Positions 55,089 to 63,448 of a DNA stretch of 64,000 nt are shown in pieces. Made by a program: the position numbers and the translations under genes. Under the pieces are notes generated by a model that had not been told where the DNA came from, searched no databases, and worked only from the letters and a program-made list of their open reading frames with translations. The stretch comes from Bartonella sp. HY038. GTDB lineage: Bacteria > Pseudomonadota > Alphaproteobacteria > Rhizobiales > Rhizobiaceae. The stretch lies in assembly GCF_014117425.1 (NCBI RefSeq), contig NZ_CP059725.1:1054001-1118000 (forward strand), given 5' to 3'. The stretch's first letter is position 1; each line of letters opens with the position of its first letter.

Positions 55089-56177
55089 TTAAATTCGGCC
55101 AGTTTGACCACGATGAAGAAGGAAGTGATCGGCAAGGGCGCAAGCCATCATTGCTTCACCTACCGGAACAGCACGTATGCCAACGCATGGATCATGACGG
55201 CCTTTGGTTATAACGTCTACCTCATTGCCATCTTTATCAATTGATTTAGTTGGGGTTAGCATTGAAGAGGTAGGCTTAACGGCAAAACGGGCAATTATTG
55301 GCTGTCCGTTTGAGATGCCGCCCAAAATACCGCCGGCATGATTGGATAAAAATAGTGGTTTGCCATCAGCGCTAATACGCATTTCATCAGCATTTTCCTC
55401 ACCACGCAGTGCTGCAGAGGCAAAACCATCGCCAATTTCAACACCTTTAACCGCGTTTATTGACATCATGTAGGAGGCAATATCTTGATCCAATTTTGCG
55501 TAAATTGGGGCGCCGAGACCGGCAGGTACATTTTCAGCTATTATTTCTACAATTGCGCCAATGGATGAGCCGCTTTTACGAATCTCATCAAGATATTGAG
55601 TAAAGGGTTCCACCATCATTGGATCGGGACAAAAAAATGGATTATTATCAATCTCTTCAAAGTTCCAGCGGCTTTTATCAATGGATAGATTGCCAATTTG
55701 AACAATAGCTCCACGAATGTTGACTTCTGGTATGATTTTACGTGCTAAAGCGCCTGCTGCTACTCGCATTGCGGTTTCGCGGGCTGATGAGCGACCACCA
55801 CCACGATAATCACGAATACCATATTTGACATCATAGGTGTAGTCAGCGTGGCCAGGGCGATAATTATTCGCTATATCGCCGTAATCTTTTGAGCGTTGAT
55901 CAGTATTTTCAATAACCATTGAAATGGGGGTTCCAGTGGTAATCAATTGGTCGCCATTTGGTAAAACGCCAGACAATACTTTTACTGCATCATCTTCGCG
56001 GCGCTGTGTGGTAAACCGTGATTGTCCTGGCTTTCGGCGGTCGAGTTCTTTTTGAATGTCATTAAGAGAAAAAACAATTCCAGGTGGGCAACCATCAATG
56101 ACGCAACCAATCGCGCTGCCATGGCTTTCTCCCCAAGTCGTGACTCTAAACATATGACCAAATGTATTGAATGACAT
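55089..56177 (-). CDS. aroC: Chorismate synthase
   Basis: Last step of the shikimate pathway, using reduced FMN. 362 residues. [20 protein letters not shown] is the classical start. Then [61 protein letters not shown] and [15 protein letters not shown]. [29 protein letters not shown] is the FMN-binding signature. It is upstream of ribBA on the same strand. Confidence 0.97.
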   Translation of the reverse strand: MSFNTFGHMFRVTTWGESHGSAIGCVIDGCPPGIVFSLNDIQKELDRRKPGQSRFTTQRREDDAVKVLSGVLPNGDQLITTGTPISMVIENTDQRSKDYGDIANNYRPGHADYTYDVKYGIRDYRGGGRSSARETAMRVAAGALARKIIPEVNIRGAIVQIGNLSIDKSRWNFEEIDNNPFFCPDPMMVEPFTQYLDEIRKSGSSIGAIVEIIAENVPAGLGAPIYAKLDQDIASYMMSINAVKGVEIGDGFASAALRGEENADEMRISADGKPLFLSNHAGGILGGISNGQPIIARFAVKPTSSMLTPTKSIDKDGNEVDVITKGRHDPCVGIRAVPVGEAMMACALADHFLLHRGQTGRI

Positions 56178-56559
56178 GATAATTGCTCAACTATTTTAAA
56201 ACTCTGTTAGGGTTGTTTTATTGTTGTTTTGGTGTGCGGTCAAATATGATAACGACATATAATCAAAATTTGATGATTTTTTACAATCTTTCGTCACATT
56301 CACCTGCTTTATATAAATTCATTCAGTATTAATGTTGAATTTCTTATAACGATAAGCGGTAGGAGGTTGGATTTTGTTTTTTTCCAATTTTTACTATTAG
56401 CAATTTTTATAAAGATTGGTGCTATTTGGGGCGAGATTGATACTGTCAATTGAAGAATTCATGTTAGCGGGGCAATGTATTTTGAGTTTATCTTGAATAT
56501 TTTGGCTGGGGATTTTAATTACTAGAGTTATGGGCCATGTTCCCATATAAGGAATTTTT
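56178..56559. other. Divergent intergenic region aroC / DUF1344 gene
   Basis: About 380 AT-rich bases. No gene or structural element recognised. Confidence 0.4.
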
Positions 56560-56856
56560 ATGCGCAAACTTTTATTTTTAGGTGCATTCGCTGCGGTTGT
56601 TTTTCCATTATCTGCATTTGCTGATAGTGCTCAGGGAACAATTACAGCAATTGATCCAAACGCAAACACTATGCAATTAACAGATGGTAAGAGTTATGCA
56701 TTACCGGGTGAGTTTGATTTTAGTGTCATTCAACCGGGAATGAAAGTGACGGTATTTTATGATGTTGATGGATCCAACCGTTATGTCACGGATATTGAGC
56801 CTGAAGGAGAAAACACTCATATTGAACTTCCTGATGGGCAGACACAGTCTAATTAA
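56560..56856 (+). CDS. DUF1344 exported protein
   Basis: Small periplasmic protein of unknown function, 98 residues. Signal peptide MRKLLFLGAFAAVVFPLSAF ending near AFADS. The mature part (QGTITAIDPNANTMQLTDGK, then YALPGEFDFSVIQPGMKVTV and a YDVDG segment) is a short OB-like fold seen across Hyphomicrobiales as DUF1344. RBS AAGGAA. Monocistronic. Confidence 0.82.
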   Translation: MRKLLFLGAFAAVVFPLSAFADSAQGTITAIDPNANTMQLTDGKSYALPGEFDFSVIQPGMKVTVFYDVDGSNRYVTDIEPEGENTHIELPDGQTQSN

Positions 56857-57226
56857 TTGAGATTTTAATAGTCAATCCATTAACTAAAAATTTAAGCTAG
56901 CACGGGGGTCGCTTAGCTGATTGACTTAAAGGCAAAGCATAGTGTTTAAGCGCTACGCTTTGCCTTTTTTTATATAATGAGTCATTATTACGAATTTTAT
57001 GACTAAAAATTGAATGATTTAATTGCATTGCCAACAGTTTTAACCCTTGTAAGAGTTTCCATTGGATGAAAGACTATTATTCTTCTATATAGTGCTATAG
57101 GAAGGGGCATTTGTTTTCATAAAAACAAATGAAAATAACAAATTTGGGCAGAAAAATAATACTCAAAAAATTTAGCTGTTAGAGTGAACTGAGTATAACA
57201 TTAAATAGCATTCCAATTTAAATGAT
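56857..57226. other. Intergenic region DUF1344 gene - rarD
   Basis: About 370 bases holding the terminator at 56928-56971 and, near 57060-57220, presumably the rarD promoter. Nothing else seen. Confidence 0.45.
56928..56971 (+). terminator. Terminator of the DUF1344 gene
   Basis: Perfect 11-bp arms AAAGGCAAAGC / GCTTTGCCTTT around an 18-base loop, ending in seven Ts. Confidence 0.88.
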
Positions 57227-58144
57227 ATGGGTATGGCAAATATGCAATCTTCAAATATACGCGGTCTTTTAGCGGCTTTTGGCGCCTATGGTCTTTGGGG
57301 GCTTTTACCGCTTTATATGAAGGCTGTTGCCCATATTGATGTTTTGGAAGTCGTTGCTAACCGTATTATATGGGCAGTTCCTGTTACAGCGCTCATTCTT
57401 TATTATTTGGGTAGATTTACCGATTTACTTAATGCTTTCAAGAAACCAAAAGTTCTTGCTATGGCTTGTGTGACTTCGGCGCTTATAACCTGCAATTGGA
57501 GTGTTTATATCTGGGCAATTGGCAATAATCATGCTGTCGATGCTGCCCTTGGTTATTATATTAATCCGCTATTAAATGTATTATTGGGCTTTGTTTTTTT
57601 AAAGGAACGCTTAACTCCGTTTCAATGGCTAGCTGTTGTTTTAGCTGCATGTGCTGTTGCAATTCTTGCAATAAATAAAGGCGGCTTGCCTTGGGTGTCG
57701 TTGGTTTTGCCTATAACATTTGGCCTATATGCTTTGCTACGCAAATCGCTTCCCATCGGTCCAGCGCAGGGATTTATGCTAGAAGCCCTTATTTTGTTTA
57801 TACCTGCTTTAGTATTGCAAGGCTATTTCATCTATAGCGGTAAAGATTACTTTGTTCACGGCACGACCCTTGATACCCTATTGCTTATTGGCGCTGGCCC
57901 TTTAACGGCAATTCCACTCATTTTATTTGCAGCAGGTGCAAAAGCTTTGAATTTGATGACACTTGGCCTTATGCAATATATGACACCAACGATCCTATTT
58001 CTATTTGCTGTTTTTGTTTTTCATGAGCCTTTCAGCCAGATTGAACTTGTTGCATTTTCGTTAATCTGGCTAGCACTTATAATTTATACTGTTTCATCTA
58101 ATATGAATTATCGAGCATCAATCGCAAAAGAAAAAATACTATAA
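57227..58144 (+). CDS. rarD: EamA-family transporter RarD
   Basis: Ten-helix inner-membrane permease of the drug/metabolite transporter superfamily; RarD is linked to chloramphenicol sensitivity in E. coli, but the natural substrate is unknown. 305 residues. GAYGLWGLLPLYMKAVAHID near the start, CNWSVYIWAIGNNHAVDAAL, YINPLLNVLLGFVFLKERL, and MQYMTPTILFLFAVFVFHEP at the end are typical RarD segments. Start choice between three nearby ATGs is open. Confidence 0.9.
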   Translation: MGMANMQSSNIRGLLAAFGAYGLWGLLPLYMKAVAHIDVLEVVANRIIWAVPVTALILYYLGRFTDLLNAFKKPKVLAMACVTSALITCNWSVYIWAIGNNHAVDAALGYYINPLLNVLLGFVFLKERLTPFQWLAVVLAACAVAILAINKGGLPWVSLVLPITFGLYALLRKSLPIGPAQGFMLEALILFIPALVLQGYFIYSGKDYFVHGTTLDTLLLIGAGPLTAIPLILFAAGAKALNLMTLGLMQYMTPTILFLFAVFVFHEPFSQIELVAFSLIWLALIIYTVSSNMNYRASIAKEKIL

Positions 58145-58179
58145 ATGCATTTTAAATTTATGTTTAGATCAAGGAGGTC

Positions 58180-58968
58180 TTAAGTTTTAAGGTCTTCATC
58201 CTCACGTAAGGTTAAAACTTCAACACCCTTTTGAGTAACAAGTACTGTGTGCTCAAACTGAGCTGAAAGCCTATTGTCAACGGTTATAACGGTCCAGCCA
58301 TCTTTTAATGTTTTAACTTCATTGCTACCCTGATTGATCATTGGTTCAATTGTAAAGGTCATGCCAGGCTCTAATATTAGTCCTTTTCCTTTGCTCCCAT
58401 AGTGAAGTACAGTGGGTTCTTCATGCATTTTACGGCCAATACCGTGCCCACAAAAATCTCTCACCACCGAATATCCATTTTTCTCGGCGTGATGTTGAAT
58501 GCACGCGCCAATATCGCCTAAAGTGGCGCCAGGCTTTACCAGTCTAATTGCTTTATATAGGCACTCTTGGGTGGTTTTAACGAGATGCTTAGCTTTTTCA
58601 TCCGTGTCGCCAACAATAAAGGTCACACTGCTATCACCGTAAAATCCATCCTTTTTTACTGTTACGTCAATATTGATAATATCACCATTTACAAGCTGCC
58701 TATCACTTGGCCAACCATGACAAACAACCTCATTAATGGATGTATTGACGGTGTGTGGATAGCCATATTGACCAAGGCTACCTGGAATAGCATGGAGATT
58801 ATTTATAATGTAATCATGACAAAATTTATCAATTTGCAGAGTTGTTGTCCCAGCTTTTATTAAGGGGCGTATAGCGGTTAATACTTTGCTAGTTAATGTG
58901 CCAGCAACGCGCATATTCGCTATATCTTTATCATTTTTTATTGGAACTTTTTTTCTTTTTAGCATCAA
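58180..58968 (-). CDS. map: Methionine aminopeptidase type I
   Basis: Removes the initiator methionine from new proteins. 262 residues. Metal ligands lie in NTSINEVVCHGWPSDRQL, GDIINIDVTVKKDGFYGDSS (Asp pair), VVRDFCGHGIGRKMHEEPTV (His) and LEPGMTFTIEPMIN (Glu), with a last Glu in SAQFEHTVLV. A normal form without an SH3-like extension. Convergent with rarD. Confidence 0.95.
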   Translation of the reverse strand: MMLKRKKVPIKNDKDIANMRVAGTLTSKVLTAIRPLIKAGTTTLQIDKFCHDYIINNLHAIPGSLGQYGYPHTVNTSINEVVCHGWPSDRQLVNGDIINIDVTVKKDGFYGDSSVTFIVGDTDEKAKHLVKTTQECLYKAIRLVKPGATLGDIGACIQHHAEKNGYSVVRDFCGHGIGRKMHEEPTVLHYGSKGKGLILEPGMTFTIEPMINQGSNEVKTLKDGWTVITVDNRLSAQFEHTVLVTQKGVEVLTLREDEDLKT

Positions 58969-59090
58969 TATTATCCAATTGCAGAAATCTCATATGTCAA
59001 TATTTGAGTCGTTTCATCATGTCATGCTCATTCATCGCCAAGGCAATATTTAATTGTAAAGAGCATAAACTACTGAAAACAATCAAATGA

Positions 59091-59656
59091 AATTAATATA
59101 GGATTATTATGACGAAGACAAAATAGCGCAACATCAAACGCTTTTAAAAAGAAGTTTGCCTGCGAACGAGTGGCGCAAAACGGCTTTCCTCACCACAAAA
59201 GTTGATGGCATATCATTTGATTAAGGTTTGTAAATTTTAAAAAAGGGATTGCCGTAATCGTTTAAAGGTAAAGTAATATATGAACTAAATAAAAGGATTC
59301 GGTGATAAATACAGCCCAGCAAAGGAATGAACTTGTCTTATTTATTGAAATTTGGGGGATGTAAAAGCCCTGCTTAACCAATAAATGCGGCTATATAAGA
59401 GCAAGCGATCAATATTTTATCAAGCAAAAATATCATGAAAATACTTTGCGTGACGCAATTATCCTAAAGCTAAAGCGTAAAACTTGCAGGATAAAAGGTA
59501 AGGTGCAATTTTGCTATGTTAATATGGATAAGTAGGAATAATTTTAACTCACATTTTTGATTGCATATTTTTTAAAGTGGTTCAATTACTTTATAAGTAT
59601 TTATAGATTAATCATCACAGTGCGTATCTAATGCTGGGCTTCTATTTATTGTCGTA
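59091..59656. other. Non-coding or decayed stretch before the IS
   Basis: About 570 bases after the map promoter. Two short plus-strand open stretches remain without good starts: 59102-59224 (DYYDEDKIAQHQTLLKRSLP, then NEWRKTAFLTTKVDGISFD) and 59404-59535 (YFIKQKYHENTLRDAIILKL). They look like remnants of lost genes. I do not recognise a family. Confidence 0.35.
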
Positions 59657-60506
59657 TTAGGGGCAGGCCTCAACAATTGAGATAAAATATCACGACTGCA
59701 GCTATACATATTGCTGAAAAGAAAGTATGAGCGCATCGACAGTATCTTGTTGCAATACGTCACCAAGTTTGAAGTTTTGCAAACAAGTTCTCAATTTTAT
59801 GACGTAATTTATAGGTTGGCTTGTAAAAGAAGATATTCGCTGTCCTACCTTTTCGGGGAGGAATGCAAGGCTTGATTTTTTTATCAAATAAGGCTTGCCT
59901 CAACCAGACTGTGTCAATACCTTTGTCAGCAATAAGTTCTTGCGCTTCAAGCAAAACTGGTAACAGAAGAGCCGCGCCTTTATAGTCGCTCATCTCACCT
60001 TGCTATTATCACAGGCATAGCGGCTTTCCATCTTGGTCAACGACTATATGCAGTTTTGAGTTCAAGCCACCTTTGTGCGTCCGACACATTGGGCAACATC
60101 CCCTTTTTAAGCAGGCTTGCTGCTGTGCAGTGTGCTTTAAGATGAGTTGCATCAATCATGATACGCTGAGGTTTTGAGCCTTCCTTGCTAAGTGCTGCAA
60201 AGATACGATCAAACACACCCAACCGGCTCAAGCGAAAAAGGGAGTTATAAAGGATTTTGTGCGCACCGTAATCCTTAGAAGCATCTTTCCATTGCAAGCC
60301 ATGCTTAATAACATAGACAATCCCACTGATAACGCACATATCACCAACACGTGCCACCCCATGCGATAATGGAAAATAAGGCGATATCCGCGCAATCTGA
60401 TTTTCACTCAATAAAAATATATCACTCATTGGCTACCTCCGTCACACCAATGAATCATAAATTAGCTAAAATGTGAATCAATAAAATTAATAGGTCCTGA
60501 TCCTAA
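59657..60506 (-). mobile_element. Degenerate IS5-family (IS427-group) insertion sequence
   Basis: About 850 bases, the usual size. Ends on the outward strand read TTAGGGGCAGGCCTCA (left) and TTAGGATCAGGACCTA (right), agreeing at 11 of 16 positions and so forming imperfect terminal inverted repeats. Between them lies a broken transposase. A target duplication is not clear (TTA versus TAA at the edges). Confidence 0.7.
59670..60429 (-). pseudogene. Broken IS5-family transposase
   Basis: DDE transposase remnant. The N-terminal part is open from 60429 (SENQIARISPYFPL, GLQWKDASKDYGAHKILYN, RIMIDATHLKAHCTAASLLK). Two single-base losses in G-runs near 60070-60095 break the frame around GDVAQCVGRTK. 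Three consecutive stops (TGA TAA TAG) follow PLCL near 60010. The rest reads QGEMSDYKGAALLLPVLLEA, IPPRKGR, KLRHKIENLFAKLQTW, a TGA in place of an Arg codon, then RIATRYCRCAHTFFSAICIA. The element cannot move by itself. Confidence 0.8.
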
Positions 60507-60675
60507 AGACTTAGCGCGAAATACTCAAATTGGATATTATTATATATTAACCTATTGTCAGTTGAAGTAAGATCAATGCATCTTTAAGTATGATAATATC
60601 CGTTCTGCTTGCAATCTTGAAACGAATAGAGGCTTAGGATTTAGCCACATATTTATGCCTATAATGAGGGAAAAC

Positions 60676-61197
60676 ATGAAAAGAATTTTATATATTTTAG
60701 CTACGCTTTTAATACTTAATATTCCAGCCGTTGCTACGCAGTGGGATGATCAAACTAAAGCAGCAATGCAAGATGCATTTTCTAAAATGTATCTGGCATT
60801 TGATTTGAAAGACAAGGAGCAAATATTATTAGATATGCCTCCTGAAACGTTGTTACATTATGCCAAAGGCTTGAATATGACAGAAGAAAAATTTACATCT
60901 TTCATGTTTACTGTCATGGATGAAAATTGATCAAAGATATCATCAACGACATTAGATTATGATAAAGATAAGTTTATTTATCGTGAATTACCTAACGGAG
61001 AGCTGTATACGCTTATTTTGTACAAAACGCATACCCTTATGAAAGATGGTAGCGAACAAAACTCTGAAAATCTTGGGTTAGGTTTCAATGTTGATGGGCG
61101 CTGGTATTTTGTAATTGTTGATGATGAAAGATCGTTTAAAAAAGTTTTAGAAGTTTACCCGCAATTTAAAAATGCAGATTTGACAATTCCCAATTAA
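60676..61197 (+). pseudogene. Exported orphan protein interrupted by an in-frame TGA (paralogue of the gene at 34890)
   Basis: From the ATG at 60676 (GAGGG five bases upstream) a signal peptide (KRILYILATLLILNIPAVAT) is followed by QAA-like helical sequence with AFSKMYLAFDLKDKEQILLD. A TGA at 60928-60930 stops it after MDEN. The same frame then stays open for 88 more codons to a TAA at 61195, ending DGRWYFVIVDDERSFKKVLE and FKNADLTIPN. The end matches the 34890 gene in pattern and spacing. The preserved frame beyond the stop suggests recent loss, a sequencing error or read-through. Function unknown. Confidence 0.65.
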
Positions 61198-61332
61198 TAA
61201 CGTTTTTATTTGCTTTAAATATGTCTTAAAAGGAGCCGAAGGCGCAAGTTTTGGCGTTTTCGTCCTCCATGTCATAATTTGTGGAAATGTGGTAAAGCGT
61301 GAATGTTTCTGTTTACATTTAACAAATAAAAA

Positions 61333-61355
61333 AGGCCAGACAATCTGTCTGACCT
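61333..61355 (-). terminator. cspA terminator
   Basis: Stem with core CAGAC/GTCTG extended by AGG/CCT (one mismatch). On the minus strand it is followed by TTTTTTATTTG, about 65 bases after cspA. Confidence 0.75.
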
Positions 61356-61420
61356 CTCGGCGTTATCTTATTTTATCAATGCCAGTACATCCGTGGTCAT
61401 TGCAAAATAGATAGCAATCT

Positions 61421-61630
61421 TTAAGCTGCAGCTAGGTTGCAAGCAGACATTTTACCTGAACGCTTGTCTTGCTGCATGTCGTAGCTTACAGCTTGACCTT
61501 CATCAAGTCCGCGCATGCCAGATTGTTCTACTGCGCTAATATGTACAAATACATCTGCGCCACCATTATCTGGTTGAATGAAGCCGAAGCCCTTGGTTGA
61601 ATTGAACCATTTAACTGTGCCTGTGGTCAT
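61421..61630 (-). CDS. cspA: Cold-shock protein (CspA family)
   Basis: Single-domain nucleic-acid chaperone of 69 residues. [20 protein letters not shown] carries RNP1 (KGFGFI), and [14 protein letters not shown] carries RNP2 (VFVHI). The ATG at 61630 has AAAGGG at six bases; an ATG 15 bases earlier is less likely. The region upstream is AT-rich and could form the long leader usual for cold-shock genes. It interrupts an otherwise decayed zone and looks intact. Confidence 0.95.
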   Translation of the reverse strand: MTTGTVKWFNSTKGFGFIQPDNGGADVFVHISAVEQSGMRGLDEGQAVSYDMQQDKRSGKMSACNLAAA

Positions 61631-61645
61631 AATAAACCCTTTCAT

Positions 61646-61932
61646 AGCAATAAGAGATCAATGCAGGAACTGCATCTAAGTACCGATTTTTGAGAAGAGG
61701 GGAAAATTAGGACGCTAAAAGCGTATAAAGTAACAACTCGAAAAAAAACATCGTTTTTAATGTTTACATTAAATTATTTCATACGTCAATTGAAATTTTA
61801 AATAAGTATTATAGTGCTAAAATGAAAGTTATTCAAAATAAATATCATTACAAAATTTAAATAAAATTGGGTAACGCTATTTTTTCGTAAAAACCAATTA
61901 TAAAAAGCGGTAATATTAACCCTGCCCGTGAT
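61646..61932. other. Region upstream of cspA
   Basis: About 290 very AT-rich bases. Presumably the cspA promoter and leader. No other element identified. Confidence 0.4.
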
Positions 61933-62218
61933 TTAAATTAAGTCCCTGCCTTTAGTTTTTTTTGCTAACGCATCACGCTCTGATGTATTTTCAAGGTCGA
62001 AGCCAATATCATAGCGATGTTGTGCTTTGGATGCCCCCTTATTTTGGGAGTGTAAAATGCCGATCTCATTCATGCAATGTTTGGGTTAAAAATTGCGTCA
62101 AGCGGTAGTGTAGGTCAAGGCCATAGTGATTATATACATCAAGCAAATACGGGATATTATGTTTTTTTGTGCTTATGCAGTAATCTGACGCAGTATTTTT
62201 GCGGTTAGCTTCGGGGAG
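61933..62218 (-). pseudogene. Remnant of a phage endolysin (GH19 chitinase-like)
   Basis: On the minus strand the frame LPEANRKNTASDY, then NIPYLLDVYNHYGLDLHYRL and TQFLTQTLHE resembles the start of GH19-type endolysins (LFPxAxxxN ... YGIxTPLRxAHFLAQxAHES), with the catalytic Glu kept. A TGA follows at 62066-62068. In another frame downstream GASKAQHRYDIGFDLENTS and KKTKGRDLI recall the DLGNTxPGDGxRFRGRGLIQ block. No full gene remains. The match is by eye only. Confidence 0.45.
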
Positions 62219-62289
62219 TATCCTGTGACAATAGGGCAATAAAAAAGGCAGCTAAAAGCTGCGTTTGCGGTACTGTTGTTTAAGGATCA

Positions 62290-62652
62290 TTATGGTTTTT
62301 TAGTAGGACCTTGTGGGAGCGTTGACATTTTTTCTTCAGCCATTTTAACCAAATCTTCTGGTGTAATTTTGAAATCCCAAGTGGAGATTACCTTTGCAGC
62401 GTTTTCTATGCTCACTCTTTCATCAAGTTTGATTTGTCCATTATCATACTCCTGAAAATGGCGAGATTTTATATCTTCACTTTTTGATGCTTGATTGTGG
62501 TGTGCATAAAAACCTAGGGCGGCTTGGAGAACTAAGCTATCAAGTACAAGTACAATGGCAAATTTACGCGATTTTTTTAAAAATAATAAAAATATACCAC
62601 CGAAAAAAGCTATAAAAGCAATAATCCATAATAAAAAAATAACTATGCCCAT
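62290..62652 (-). CDS. Small membrane protein of unknown function
   Basis: 120 residues from the ATG at 62652 (AAGAGAAAC upstream). Two hydrophobic helices at residues 1-27 (GIVIFLLWIIAFIAFFGGIF) and about 33-51 (FAIVLVLDSLVLQAALGFYA) are followed by a soluble tail of about 65 residues with IKLDERVSIENAAKVISTWD and DLVKMAEEKMSTLP. I do not recognise a family. It lies among phage debris, so cargo or lysis-related origin is possible but not shown. Confidence 0.5.
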   Translation of the reverse strand: MGIVIFLLWIIAFIAFFGGIFLLFLKKSRKFAIVLVLDSLVLQAALGFYAHHNQASKSEDIKSRHFQEYDNGQIKLDERVSIENAAKVISTWDFKITPEDLVKMAEEKMSTLPQGPTKKP

Positions 62653-62764
62653 ACGTTTCTCTTTTTTAGTGCTATATACATTATTATTTTTAATGAAGAT
62701 CACTTCAATCTGAGACTATCACACCGTTGTAAGCAATTTAATTATATTTAAAAAATGGAGTTAG

Positions 62765-63115
62765 TTAAAGCGTAGTATCTGGCATTTTTTGATAGCCAGA
62801 CAACATTATCCCGCAGCCAATTAGTGAAATAACCATAGTTGCTGCAACAAGTATACCACCTAGAGCAATTCCACATGAGGAAGAAATGATTATCAAAATT
62901 ACAAGTGATTTGCTTTTTACGTCTAATGCTATGCCAGCAAGAAAAATGCATAGACATGAACACCACGTGCCATAAAATGTATAACCATTTACTTCGTGGT
63001 TTGGGAGTGAGGCGCCACCAATCCCACCCAATGCGCTAGCATAGGCTTGCATGAAAACTGCCACTAATCCTAAAACACCTGCAATAATTATGATGATTGC
63101 GCCAATTATTCTCAT
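62765..63115 (-). CDS. Small membrane protein of unknown function
   Basis: 116 residues, three or four hydrophobic helices: GAIIIIIAGVLGLVAVFMQA, CSCLCIFLAGIAL, SLVILIIISSSCGIALGGIL and ATMVISLIGCGIMLSGYQ. The first loop contains NHEVNGYTFYGTWCS. Four cysteines are clustered in the middle helices. No family recognised. RBS AGGAAAAATC. Its codons look healthy compared with the decayed flanks, so it may be a live gene. Confidence 0.5.
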   Translation of the reverse strand: MRIIGAIIIIIAGVLGLVAVFMQAYASALGGIGGASLPNHEVNGYTFYGTWCSCLCIFLAGIALDVKSKSLVILIIISSSCGIALGGILVAATMVISLIGCGIMLSGYQKMPDTTL

Positions 63116-63187
63116 GATTTTTCCTAAATCAAGACATCAAAATTTAAGAGTTTTACTTAGTTTAGTCAAGCAACATGAAAGAATGGT

Positions 63188-63343
63188 TTACTTGTTATCA
63201 ATGTCGCTCCAATCAAGATCATGCATTAGGGCGCGCGCATTATTCTTTTTAATCTGATTATCCTTTTGCAGATTTAAGTCGTTATCAATGCTTGTGGTCG
63301 CGCGAGATTTTGAAAGGAAGTGGCTGGCTGTTTCAACATTAAA
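63188..63343 (-). pseudogene. Open remnant downstream of the tail-X fragment
   Basis: A minus-strand frame without a start codon reads NVETASHFLSKSRATTSI, then QKDNQIKKNNARALMHDLDW and SDIDNK before a TAA at 63188-63190. It looks like the C-terminal end of a lost gene. I do not recognise the family. Confidence 0.3.
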
Positions 63344-63448
63344 GGTCTGGATTTGCTTTTACTACGGTTTCAACATAACTACTTTTATTGCCATAGATTT
63401 GTTGCCAAATATGGTCAAGCATTTTGCCTTGAATAATTTTATAATGGT
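63339..63448 (-). pseudogene. Remnant of phage tail protein X (P2 gpX-like)
   Basis: The minus-strand frame TIIKIIQGKMLDHIWQQIYG then NKSSYVETVVKANPDL matches the hallmark of gpX (GDMLDxIxxxxYGxxxxxVExVxxANPxL), a LysM-like tail protein. It has no start codon and ends in a TAA where gpX normally continues for about 25 residues. Fossil of a P2-like tailed prophage. Confidence 0.55.

Noticed and set aside
60928..60930. The TGA as a selenocysteine codon
   Set aside because: No selenoprotein family fits, the paralogue gives no matching Cys in that area, and no SECIS-like hairpin was evident; decay or error is simpler.
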